Shown one piece after another: positions 1 through 6,007 of a stretch of 7,029 bases of DNA; position 1 is the stretch's first letter, and the number at the start of each line of letters is the position of its first letter. The stretch is taken from assembly GCA_035542815.1 (NCBI GenBank), contig DATKKS010000074.1, positions 1 to 7,029 on the forward strand. Direction: 5' to 3'. The notes beneath the pieces were generated by a model. That model saw nothing but the letters and a program-made list of their open reading frames with translations. It did not search any database and was not told the origin of the DNA. The translations under genes and the position numbers were made by a program. Source of the DNA: JACRLI01 sp035542815. Lineage in GTDB: Bacteria > Eisenbacteria > RBG-16-71-46 > JACRLI01.

Positions 1-305
1 ACGACGGCATCCTTTCCAACCTGCGCGAGCTGTGCCGGCGCGGCCACACGGTCGTGGTGCGCGTGCCGCTCATCGCCGGGGTGAACGACGACCCGGCCGA
101 CCTGGGCCGCCTGGGGGCGTTCGTGGCGGGGCTGGCGGGGCCGCCGCGGGTAGACCTCCTGCCCGGCCACCGGATCGGCGCGGACAAGTACGCCCGGCTG
201 GACCGGACCGCCCGCCTGGCGGCCCCGTCGCCCCCGCCGGAGCGGCTGGCGCAGGCCCAGGAGCTGCTGCACGGCCTGGGCCTGGCGGTCTCGGTGGGAG
301 GCTGA
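1..305 (+). CDS. Glycyl-radical enzyme activating protein (radical SAM), C-terminal 100 residues only
   Basis: Only the 3' end of this gene is in the window. The reading frame is open from base 3 to the TGA at 303-305. The visible part has two landmarks of PflA-type activases: an RVPLIAGVNDD segment and, about 35 residues later, LLPGHRIGADKY (the family usually has LLPYHxxGxxKY). The protein ends about 45 residues after the second motif, as usual for the family. Such enzymes use a [4Fe-4S] cluster and S-adenosylmethionine to abstract a hydrogen from a specific glycine of a partner enzyme. The CX3CX2C cluster motif would lie upstream of this window and cannot be checked. The partner is almost certainly the adjacent glycyl radical enzyme gene, which starts 4 nt after this stop and whose ribosome binding site lies inside this gene. 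By that pairing it would be the hydroxyproline dehydratase activase (called HypE in Clostridioides, unrelated to hydrogenase HypE). Substrate assignment rests on the neighbour, not on these residues. Confidence 0.88.
   Translation, partial: DGILSNLRELCRRGHTVVVRVPLIAGVNDDPADLGRLGAFVAGLAGPPRVDLLPGHRIGADKYARLDRTARLAAPSPPPERLAQAQELLHGLGLAVSVGG
296..301 (+). promoter_or_regulatory. Ribosome binding site of hypD
   Basis: GGGAGG lies 8 nt before the ATG at 310 and sits within the last codons of the activase gene. It fixes the hypD start and implies co-transcription of the two genes, because the 4-nt gap leaves no room for a separate promoter. Confidence 0.7.
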
Positions 306-309
306 CCCC

Positions 310-2673
310 ATGATCCGGGAGCGCGTCGCGCGGCTGCGCGAGGAGAGCCTCAAGGCCCGGCCGGCCATCTCCTCCGAGCGCGCCGAGCTGGTGACCGAGG
401 CCGCCGGCCTGCACCCCGGGCCGGAGTCCGCGCCGATGCGCCGCGCGCTGGTGTTCCGGCACCTCCTGGAACGCAAGGCGGTGTACCTCGGCCCGGGCGA
501 GCTGATCGTGGGCGAGAAGGGCCCCGCCCCCAAGGCCACCCCCACCTACCCCGAGCTGTGCTGCCACAGCCTCGAGGACCTCGACCTCCTGAACTCGCGG
601 GAGAAGATCCCGTTCGAGGTGAGCCCCCGGGGGCGCGAGGTGTACCGCGACACCATCCTGCCCGCCTGGCGCGGCCGGGCCATGCGCGACGCGATCTTCG
701 AGGCCATGACCGGCGAGTGGAAGGCGGCCTACGAGGCCGGCGTGTTCACCGAGTTCATGGAGCAGCGCGCGCCGGGCCACACGGTGCTGGACGACAAGAT
801 CTACCGCCGCGGCCTGCGGGACTTCCAGGCGGACATCACCCGCGAGCTGGCGGCCCTGGACTACCACCGCGACCCGCGGGCCTGCGACCGCGAGCAGCAG
901 CTCCGGGCCATGCACCTGTGCGCCGGGGCGCTGATCCGCTTCGCCGAGCGGCACGCCGAGCGCGCCCGGGAGCTGGCGGCGGGCGAGCGCGACCCGCGGC
1001 GCCGGGCGGAGCTGGAGAGGATCGCCGAGGCGTGCTCGCGCGTGCCGGCGCACGCCCCGCGGGACTTCCACGAGGCGCTCCAGGCCTACTGGTTCGTGCA
1101 CCTCGGCGTGACCCTGGAACTCAACACCTGGGACGCCTTCTGCCCCGGGCACCTGGACCGCCACCTGCAGCCCTTCTACGACCGCGGCCGGGCCGACGGC
1201 TCGCTCACCCGGGAGGACGCCGAGGAGCTGCTGCAGTGCCTGTGGATCAAGTTCAACAACCAGCCCGCCCCGCCCAAGGTGGGGGTGACCGCGGAGGAGA
1301 GCGGCACCTACACCGACTTCGCCCAGATCAACACCGGCGGGATCCTGGAGGACGGCTCGGACGGGGTGGGCGAGGTGACCTACCTGATCCTGGACGTGAT
1401 CGAGGACATGCGCCTGCTCCAGCCCAGCTCCTCGATCCAGGTGAGCCGGCTGAGCCCGGACCGGTTCGTGCGGCGCGCGGCGCGCATCCTGCGCACCGGC
1501 TTCGGGCAGCCCTCGGTGTTCAACGCCGACCTGATCGTGCGGGAGCTGGTGCGGATGGGGAAGTCGGTGGAGGACGCGCGCAGCGGCGGCTCCAGCGGGT
1601 GCGTGGAGGTGGGCGCCTTCGGCAAGGAGAACTACAACCTGACCGGCTACTTCAACATGCCCAAGGTGCTGGAGCTGGCGCTGCACGACGGGGTGGACCC
1701 GCGCACCGGGCGGCGGCTGGGCCCGGCCACCGGGGAGCCCGCGGGCTTCGGCAGCTTCGAGCAGCTGTTCGCCGCCTACGAGGCCCAGCTGCGCCACTTC
1801 GTGGACCTCAAGGTGCGGGGCAACAGTGTCATCGAGCGCCTGTACGCCACCCGCCTGCCGGCGCCCTTCCTGTCGCTGCTGATTGACGACTGCATCGCCC
1901 GCGGGCGCGACTACCACGACGGCGGGGCGCGCTACAACACCACCTACATCCAGGGCGTGGGGCTGGGGACGCTGACCGACTCCATGTCCGCCCTCAAGCA
2001 CCACGTGTTCCAGGAGCGGTCCGTTTCGATGGCAGAGCTGCGGGCGGCCCTGGACGCCGACTTCGAGGGCCGGGAGCCGCTGCGGCAGAGGCTGCTGCAC
2101 CGGACCCCGCGCTACGGCAACGACGACGAGGCCGCCGACTCCCTGATGCGCGAGCTGTTCGAGGCTTATTTCCGCGCGGTGGACGGGCGCCCCAACACCA
2201 AGGGCGGCACCTACCACGTGAACCTGCTGCCCACCACGGTGCACGTGTACTTCGGCGCGGTGCTGGGCGCCTCGCCCGACGGGCGGCGGGCGCGGGCGCC
2301 GCTGTCCGAGGGCATCTCGCCGGTGCAGGGGGCCGACCGGCGCGGCCCCACCGCGGTGCTCCGCTCGGCGGCGCGCCTGGACCACGAGCGCACCGGCGGC
2401 ACGCTGCTCAACCTCAAGCTCACCCCGCGGCTGCTCGAGGGCGACGCCGGGCTGGACCGCCTGGTGCAGCTGGTGCGCGGCTACTTCCGCCTGGACGGGC
2501 ACCACGTGCAGTTCAACGTGGTGGACCGGGCCACGCTGCTGGCGGCCCAGGAGCACCCCGAGGAACACCGCGACCTCATCGTGCGGGTGGCCGGCTACAG
2601 CGACTACTTCTGCGACCTCAACCGGGCGCTGCAGGACGAGATCATCTCCCGGACCGAGCACCAGGGGGTCTAG
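310..2673 (+). CDS. hypD: Glycyl radical enzyme, trans-4-hydroxy-L-proline dehydratase
   Basis: A 787-aa PFL-family glycyl radical enzyme predicted to dehydrate trans-4-hydroxy-L-proline to (S)-1-pyrroline-5-carboxylate, which ProC reduces to proline. It is cytoplasmic and oxygen-sensitive. The PFL domain fills roughly residues 1-640. The catalytic thiyl residue is Cys431 in SSGCVE, followed by general base Glu433. The C-terminal glycyl radical loop RVAGYSDYF carries Gly762. The single Cys excludes pyruvate formate-lyase, which has Cys-Cys. As I remember the Clostridioides difficile HypD structure, its pocket residues are H160, D278, S334, F340, C434, E436, Y450, T645 and G765. All are matched here by H157, D275, S331, F337, C431, E433, Y447, T642 and G762, a constant shift of 3. 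The length also fits HypD. The N-terminal PKATPTYPELCCH segment (74-86) is HypD-like. The start has a good ribosome binding site and the gene follows its activase directly. Choline lyase, glycerol dehydratase or an uncharacterised relative is less likely. Confidence 0.88.
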   Translation: MIRERVARLREESLKARPAISSERAELVTEAAGLHPGPESAPMRRALVFRHLLERKAVYLGPGELIVGEKGPAPKATPTYPELCCHSLEDLDLLNSREKIPFEVSPRGREVYRDTILPAWRGRAMRDAIFEAMTGEWKAAYEAGVFTEFMEQRAPGHTVLDDKIYRRGLRDFQADITRELAALDYHRDPRACDREQQLRAMHLCAGALIRFAERHAERARELAAGERDPRRRAELERIAEACSRVPAHAPRDFHEALQAYWFVHLGVTLELNTWDAFCPGHLDRHLQPFYDRGRADGSLTREDAEELLQCLWIKFNNQPAPPKVGVTAEESGTYTDFAQINTGGILEDGSDGVGEVTYLILDVIEDMRLLQPSSSIQVSRLSPDRFVRRAARILRTGFGQPSVFNADLIVRELVRMGKSVEDARSGGSSGCVEVGAFGKENYNLTGYFNMPKVLELALHDGVDPRTGRRLGPATGEPAGFGSFEQLFAAYEAQLRHFVDLKVRGNSVIERLYATRLPAPFLSLLIDDCIARGRDYHDGGARYNTTYIQGVGLGTLTDSMSALKHHVFQERSVSMAELRAALDADFEGREPLRQRLLHRTPRYGNDDEAADSLMRELFEAYFRAVDGRPNTKGGTYHVNLLPTTVHVYFGAVLGASPDGRRARAPLSEGISPVQGADRRGPTAVLRSAARLDHERTGGTLLNLKLTPRLLEGDAGLDRLVQLVRGYFRLDGHHVQFNVVDRATLLAAQEHPEEHRDLIVRVAGYSDYFCDLNRALQDEIISRTEHQGV

Positions 2674-2680
2674 CGCCCCC
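2664..2680. terminator. Weak hairpin at the convergent hypD/pal junction
   Basis: GGGGG (2664-2668) and CCCCC (2676-2680) can form a 5-bp G-C stem around a 7-nt loop that contains the hypD stop codon. It is symmetric and could act on both converging transcripts. No T-run follows on either strand, so intrinsic termination is uncertain. Confidence 0.28.
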
Positions 2681-2682
2681 GA

Positions 2683-3192
2683 TCAGCTGTTGGCCCGCTG
2701 CTCCACGAAGTGGGCGCGGCGGTTCCTGGCCCACGCCTCCTCGTCGTGGCCCGGGTCCAGCGGCCGCTCCTTGCCGAAGCTCACCGTGGTGATGCGCGCG
2801 GCCTGGATCCCGTAATCCACCAGGTACTCCTTGCAGCTCCGCGCCCGCCGCTCCCCCAGCGCCAGGTTGTACTCGACCGAGCCGCGCTCGTCGCAGTTGC
2901 CCTGGATCTCCACGTGATTGCTGTTCTTGGCCAGGTGGGCGCCGCCGGCGGCCAGGATCGAGCGCGCCTCCTGGTTCAGGCTGGCGTCGTCGAAGGCGAA
3001 GTGGACGTCCGTCCACCGGAACGCCGGGGCCCCGGTTTCCGTGTGCTTGAGGGCGGTCGCGGGTTGGGTCACGGACGGGGCGGCCTTCTGGACGAGGTTG
3101 GTGTTGACGGCTGCGGAGCTCAGGGCGTGGTGTCCGCAGCCCGCCAGCGCCACGCCGCAGACCAGGCCGATGAGGACGGGGATGCGCTGCAT
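2683..3192 (-). CDS. pal: Peptidoglycan-associated lipoprotein (Pal/OmpA family)
   Basis: A 169-aa outer-membrane lipoprotein whose C-terminal domain should bind peptidoglycan non-covalently and tether the outer membrane, classically as partner of TolB in the Tol-Pal system. A short signal peptide ends in the lipobox LAGC, with the lipidated Cys at residue 19. Residues 20-58 form a polar, Ala/Thr-rich linker. Residues 62-165 are the OmpA-like domain: VHFAFDDASL opens it, then GNCDERG (98-104) with the peptidoglycan-binding Asp101, EYNLALGERRA (107-117), and the closing NRRA (157-160). This order and spacing match Pal closely, and the length is typical. The ATG is preceded by AGGAGGG (3200-3206). 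The gene converges on hypD with 9 bp between the stops and lies downstream of a TetR gene on the same strand, with no tolB, tolA or ybgF visible. It may therefore be an extra or detached Pal; the rest of the locus would decide. Confidence 0.92.
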   Translation of the reverse strand: MQRIPVLIGLVCGVALAGCGHHALSSAAVNTNLVQKAAPSVTQPATALKHTETGAPAFRWTDVHFAFDDASLNQEARSILAAGGAHLAKNSNHVEIQGNCDERGSVEYNLALGERRARSCKEYLVDYGIQAARITTVSFGKERPLDPGHDEEAWARNRRAHFVEQRANS

Positions 3193-3295
3193 GATCGAAC
3201 CCTCCTGGCAGAACCCTGGACCGTCCCCGGCAGCCTGGCTGCGGGGCCGGCCCCCTCGTGCGGCCAGTCTCCGCCCCGGTGCGGGCTCGCCCGGC
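3193..3295. other. GC-rich intergenic gap with inverted repeats between tetR and pal
   Basis: This 103-bp gap separates the tetR stop from the pal start. It contains the perfect 12-bp palindrome GGGGCCGGCCCC (3243-3254). This is nested inside a second inverted repeat, CTGGC (3235-3239) with GCCAG (3263-3267). A small GGGC-TC-GCCC hairpin (3283-3292) lies just after the tetR stop. These could attenuate or terminate tetR transcription before pal, but there is no T-tract, and in DNA this rich in G and C short inverted repeats are expected by chance. The pal ribosome binding site (3200-3206) is at the pal-proximal end. I see no convincing promoter for pal. Confidence 0.35.
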
Positions 3296-4018
3296 TCAGG
3301 GCCGGCGCGCGCCGCTCCGGGGCCGCGCGGGCGGACGGGACCGGGCCGGCCGGCTGGCCGGAGGGACCGCCGCGGCCCGCGCCGCGATGCGCTCGTACAG
3401 ACCCACGAATGCCCCGGCCACCACCCCGGGGTCGGGGCACAGGCGCTCCCCCGGCGCCAGGGCCGCGCGCGCCATGCCGAACCCGGAGATGCCCCCGAAG
3501 ATCAGGGTCGCCAGCAGCCGGCGGTCCGCCGGGCGCATCCCGGTCCCCCGGACGGCGAGCCCGAGGGCCCGCTCCAGGAACGCGATGTGCGCCTCCAGCA
3601 GGGCGTGCAGCGGCTTCCAGCGCGCCCGGTCGAAGGTCAGCAGCCCGCGGACTTGGTGGAAGATGCGCATCAGGTCCCGGTGCTGATCCAGAAAGCTCAG
3701 GTGCGCCTCTGCCAGCCCCCTCACCACCTCCTCCCGCCCGCCGGCCCCGCGCAGCCGCACCTCGATGTGCTGCCGCAGCTCGCGCAGGCCCTCGGCGACC
3801 ACCGCCTCGATCAGGTGCTCGCGGTCGCGGAAGTAGCGGTACAGCGTGCCCTTGGCGATCCCCGCGGTGCTGGTGAGGTCCTCGATGCGGGACTCGTACA
3901 GCCCCTTCTCGCTGAACAGCTTCCGCCCCGCCGACAGCAGCTCCGCGCGGGTCAGGATCTTGCGGCGCTCCCGCGGGCTGGCGGGCAGGTGCGCGACCAG
4001 GGCGGCCGTCCCAGGCAT
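3296..4018 (-). CDS. TetR/AcrR family transcriptional regulator
   Basis: A 240-aa one-component repressor-type protein. The N-terminal DNA-binding domain spans about residues 22-68. Its helix-turn-helix reads IEDLTSTAGIAKGTLYRYF (45-63), the family signature in which recognition-helix residues G-T-L-Y-x-Y-F contact DNA. Residues 69-212 are the all-helical ligand-binding and dimerisation part, which gives no clue to the ligand. The last 25 residues (about 216-240) are a Pro/Arg/Ala-rich, probably disordered basic tail not typical of the family. The start is well supported by GGAGGAGG (4024-4031) before the ATG. Two inverted repeats lie directly upstream, so autoregulation is likely. TetR genes of this type often sit beside an efflux or lipid-metabolism operon, but here the neighbours on the same strand are a dockerin-like gene upstream and pal downstream. 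The regulated target is therefore either itself, pal, or elsewhere in the genome. Confidence 0.9.
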   Translation of the reverse strand: MPGTAALVAHLPASPRERRKILTRAELLSAGRKLFSEKGLYESRIEDLTSTAGIAKGTLYRYFRDREHLIEAVVAEGLRELRQHIEVRLRGAGGREEVVRGLAEAHLSFLDQHRDLMRIFHQVRGLLTFDRARWKPLHALLEAHIAFLERALGLAVRGTGMRPADRRLLATLIFGGISGFGMARAALAPGERLCPDPGVVAGAFVGLYERIAARAAAVPPASRPARSRPPARPRSGARRP

Positions 4019-4023
4019 GAAGT

Positions 4024-4031
4024 CCTCCTCC
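4024..4031 (-). promoter_or_regulatory. Ribosome binding site of the tetR gene
   Basis: GGAGGAGG on the minus strand lies 5 nt before the ATG at 4018 and fixes that start; it is a near-ideal anti-16S match. Confidence 0.75.
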
Positions 4032-4038
4032 GGTTCAA

Positions 4039-4044
4039 ATTATG
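4039..4044 (-). promoter_or_regulatory. Candidate -10 element of the tetR promoter
   Basis: CATAAT on the minus strand (five of six matches to TATAAT) lies in the only AT-rich stretch of the window and overlaps the proximal arm of the first inverted repeat, so a bound repressor would block it. There is no good -35 at 16-18 bp spacing. A perfect TTGACA is present further upstream (4098-4103, minus strand), but with 17-bp spacing its -10 would be only AAAAAA. The start site is thus unresolved. Confidence 0.38.
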
Positions 4045-4074
4045 ACTCAGGGGTCATACTTGACCACACGGTCA
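4041..4074. promoter_or_regulatory. Tandem TGAC-N6-GTCA inverted repeats, probable TetR operators
   Basis: Two inverted repeats share the core TGAC-N6-GTCA. The first is TATGAC-N6-GTCATA (4041-4058, 6-bp arms). The second is TGACC-N4-GGTCA (4061-4074, 5-bp arms). Their centres are exactly 18 bp apart. They begin 22 bp upstream of the tetR ATG. The placement in the tetR leader, the dyad symmetry typical of TetR-dimer sites, and the contrast with the surrounding G/C-only sequence all support an autoregulatory operator. Binding by this particular protein is inference. Confidence 0.62.
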
Positions 4075-4170
4075 TTTTTTCACGCACGCGGAAGCACTGT
4101 CAAGCGGCGCAGCCGATCGGGCGGAGAGCGGAGGGAGCCCCGGATGGCGGCGGCCGATGGCCCCGCGCGG

Positions 4171-4749
4171 CTACGGCCAGTAGCCGCGCCAGCGCTGGAA
4201 GTACACGACGTCCGCGAATGCGGCGAGCTCAACCACGTCCACCGCGCCATCGCCGTTGAAGTCCGATTCGAGGCTTTGGTTCAGCTCGTCGGTCACGAAC
4301 ATGCCGAAGTCCACCAGGCCCACCATGGCGTCCCCATTGAGGTCGGGCGTGGCCAGCATGGTCAGGGTGCGCAGCAGCACGCCCCCGGCGGTCACGGTGA
4401 TCGGCCCGCCCGGGCATACGCCGCCGGCGCGCATCTGGAAAACCACCTGGCCCCCCGCGTCCGTCCTGCCGGCCACCCACTTGGAGCCGGAGGTGAACCC
4501 GGGCTCCTGCATCGTGGAAACCACCACGAAGGGGCAGGCCGAGAAGTCCACCACCACGTTGCAGTCGTTGATCGGGTTCATGTCCGCGTCGCGCACGATG
4601 ACGGGGTAATCGAACTCGGCGCCGGGGCTCACGGTCATCCAGTCGCGGGTGTAGCAGGACGCCGGGTCGGGACCGAGGGCCAGGGCGGGGCACGCCAACC
4701 AAGCCGTCGCCAGGGCCGCCAGCAGCAGGGTCTCGAAGGATCTGGACAT
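4171..4749 (-). CDS. Secreted dockerin-like repeat protein
   Basis: A 192-aa exported protein of unknown function. An N-terminal signal peptide (about 1-24, hydrophobic core LLLAALATAWLA, probable cleavage after the ALA at 22-24) is followed by a beta-rich, Ig-like segment (about 30-130) with four cysteines (32, 63, 72, 112) that could form disulfides. The C-terminus has two calcium-loop repeats of dockerin type. The first has D136, N138, D140 and D147; the second has D163, N165, D167 and E174. Each follows the DxNxDxxxxxxD/E pattern of an EF-hand loop without its first helix. In cellulosomes such pairs bind cohesins, but in FCB-related candidate phyla similar pairs commonly end secreted proteins without a known cohesin. 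The reading frame extends further upstream to 4899. I chose the ATG at 4747-4749 because AGGAGGTG precedes it and the signal peptide begins there. The gene lies upstream of tetR on the same strand. Its role (adhesion, surface complex or enzyme accessory) is open. Confidence 0.82.
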   Translation of the reverse strand: MSRSFETLLLAALATAWLACPALALGPDPASCYTRDWMTVSPGAEFDYPVIVRDADMNPINDCNVVVDFSACPFVVVSTMQEPGFTSGSKWVAGRTDAGGQVVFQMRAGGVCPGGPITVTAGGVLLRTLTMLATPDLNGDAMVGLVDFGMFVTDELNQSLESDFNGDGAVDVVELAAFADVVYFQRWRGYWP

Positions 4750-4855
4750 GGAGGCACCTCCTGATCGCGTTGAGACCTGGTCACGCCTCTGCAATTCGGC
4801 CCCATGAGCCTGACACCGCGAGGATCCCGGGTCAAGCGCGGGGGGGTCCGCGCGC
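4750..4855. other. Divergent intergenic region with no clear promoter
   Basis: This region separates the left-pointing dockerin-like gene from the right-pointing CTD gene. Apart from the ribosome binding site at 4755-4762 it holds a minus-strand TTGACC (4830-4835) that could be a -35 for the dockerin-like gene, but no matching -10 stands out at 16-18 bp. On the plus strand I see neither a promoter nor a Shine-Dalgarno, only a run of seven Gs (4840-4846). Stop codons in the CTD-gene frame at 4805 and 4811 show that the gene does not extend further left. Confidence 0.4.
4755..4762 (-). promoter_or_regulatory. Ribosome binding site of the dockerin-like gene
   Basis: AGGAGGTG on the minus strand is a full eight-base match to the 16S 3' end, 5 nt before the ATG at 4749. 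It decides this start over in-frame alternatives up to 150 nt upstream. Confidence 0.8.
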
Positions 4856-6007
4856 GTGCGGAGGCCCGCCAAGCCCGGCCGGCCGCTGGCCGCGGCCAAC
4901 TACCTGGCGCGGCTGCGGGCGCTGTGGAACGGCGCCGAGGTCTCGGGCGGCGCGGGCCCGCAGTTCCAGGACAGCCGCGTCACGCTGGCCCTGCCGGGCC
5001 TGCTGCTGGCGCCGGGCGACTCGGCCCGCCTGGCGCTGCTGCTGGACGTGAGCCCGCAGGCCCCCACCGGCTCGCTGGAGCTGATGCTGCCGGCCGCGGG
5101 CCTGGGGGCCTCGGACGCCAACACCGGCCGGGGCGTGAGCCTCAGGCCCTCGGGCGGGCTGGAGCTGCCGCTGCTCTCGGGGGTGGCGCAGCTGGAGTCG
5201 CCGGCGCGGCTGCTCTCGGTGGGCCTGGACAGCCGCATGTCCGCCGCGCTGACCGCCGACGGCAGCGCCGCGCCGGCCGCGGTGGTGACGCTGGTGAACA
5301 GCGACTCGGCCGCCGCCGGCGCGATCCTGGTGGACCACCTGGACGTGCGCGCGGCCAGCCGCACCGGCGCGCCGCAGAACGTGGGGGCCGCCGCCACCCG
5401 GATCGAGGCCTGGTTGGACGGGGCGCTGTGGGCGCGCAGCGCCGATCTGTCGCCCGACTCGGTCGCCGCCCGCCTGGCGCCGGCGGCGGCCCTGGAGCTG
5501 CGGCCGGCCCGGGCGGCGCAGGTGGAGCTCCGGATGGTGCCGCGGGCCGACGCGCGCGTGGCCGGGGTGCGGCTGGGGCTGGCCCAGGCCGACGTCGGGG
5601 TGGTGCAGCCGGGCAGCGCGCTCCTGACCGTGACCATCCAGCCGCGGCCGGGGCAGGCCTTCCCGATGTGGACCGAGGCCGGCGGCCTGACCCCCGCGGA
5701 CCTGCGCGGGAGCTACTCCAACTACCCCAACCCGTTCGCGGCCGGCCGCCAGGCCACCACCCTGGTCTACCACCTGCCGCGGGCGGCGACCGTCTCGCTG
5801 CGCATCCTGACCGCGCGCGGGGAGACCGTGGCGCAGGTGCTGGACGGCTCGCCGCGCGCGGCGGGGCTGCACCAGGACGAGCGCTGGGACAGGCGCAACG
5901 GCCGCGGCGCGGTGGTGTACAACGGCGTCTACGTGGCCGAGCTGACCGCGGTGTACGGGGACGGCACCCGGGAGCGGGTGGTGCGGAAAGTGGCGGTGGT
6001 GCGATGA
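4856..6007 (+). CDS. Beta-rich protein with FlgD/T9SS-type C-terminal domain, apparently lacking its N-terminus
   Basis: The frame encodes up to 383 aa. Residues 15-265 are Ala/Leu/Gly-rich with alternating hydrophobic stretches, suggesting two or three Ig/fibronectin-like beta-sandwich domains. Residues 266-286 form a linker. Residues 287-383 are a FlgD-Ig-like, type A type IX sorting-like domain. It starts with the hallmark NYPNPF (289-294), then TTLVYHLPRAATVSLRI (301-317), and ends in a YNGVYVAEL strand (355-363) and a basic VVRKVAVVR tail. In Bacteroidota such domains carry secreted proteins through the outer membrane, which needs a Sec signal peptide at the other end. None is present: the sequence from the GTG at 4856 begins RRPAKPGRP and enters a beta domain at once. 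The start is weak (GTG, no Shine-Dalgarno), and in-frame stops lie at 4805 and 4811. The gene is therefore probably a truncated remnant, or joined to foreign sequence near 4815-4880. Its stop overlaps the PorV-like start by 4 bp. The C-terminal call is firm; the start and function are not. Confidence 0.68.
   Translation: MRRPAKPGRPLAAANYLARLRALWNGAEVSGGAGPQFQDSRVTLALPGLLLAPGDSARLALLLDVSPQAPTGSLELMLPAAGLGASDANTGRGVSLRPSGGLELPLLSGVAQLESPARLLSVGLDSRMSAALTADGSAAPAAVVTLVNSDSAAAGAILVDHLDVRAASRTGAPQNVGAAATRIEAWLDGALWARSADLSPDSVAARLAPAAALELRPARAAQVELRMVPRADARVAGVRLGLAQADVGVVQPGSALLTVTIQPRPGQAFPMWTEAGGLTPADLRGSYSNYPNPFAAGRQATTLVYHLPRAATVSLRILTARGETVAQVLDGSPRAAGLHQDERWDRRNGRGAVVYNGVYVAELTAVYGDGTRERVVRKVAVVR

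Noticed and set aside
70..2661. An 863-aa minus-strand open frame antisense to hypD and the activase
   Set aside because: It mirrors the two real genes, has low-complexity Val/Gly/His/Arg-rich translation and no domain, and is explained by G/C-only third positions leaving few stops on the opposite strand.
310..2673. Pyruvate formate-lyase, choline trimethylamine-lyase or glycerol dehydratase as identity of the glycyl radical enzyme
   Set aside because: There is a single catalytic Cys (SGCVE) rather than Cys-Cys, and the remaining pocket residues match those recalled for HypD at a constant offset.
3243..3254. GGGGCCGGCCCC palindrome as an operator or terminator
   Set aside because: Only G and C, no T-run, and such palindromes arise readily in DNA of this composition; kept only as part of the gap description.
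4681..4749. Lipoprotein signal in the dockerin-like protein, with Cys20 as lipidation site
   Set aside because: The preceding residues are AWLA, with Trp at -3 instead of the expected Leu/Val/Ile, and a better signal peptidase I site (ALA) follows at 22-24.
4774..4783. GACC-T-GGTCA inverted repeat upstream of the dockerin-like gene as a third TetR operator
   Set aside because: The half-sites resemble those at 4041-4074, but the spacer is one base instead of four and one arm is shortened, so it does not fit the same dyad geometry.
4750..4899. N-terminal extension of the dockerin-like gene to a start at 4899
   Set aside because: The extra 50 residues are Arg/Pro/Gly-rich junk placed before a clear signal peptide, while the ATG at 4749 has a perfect AGGAGGTG in front.
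4804..6003. ATG at 4804 opening a frame that runs, apparently without a stop, into the PorV-like gene
   Set aside because: The translation upstream of 6004 is Gly/Ala/Arg-rich shadow sequence of the overlapping CTD gene; the signal peptide at 6004 marks the true start.
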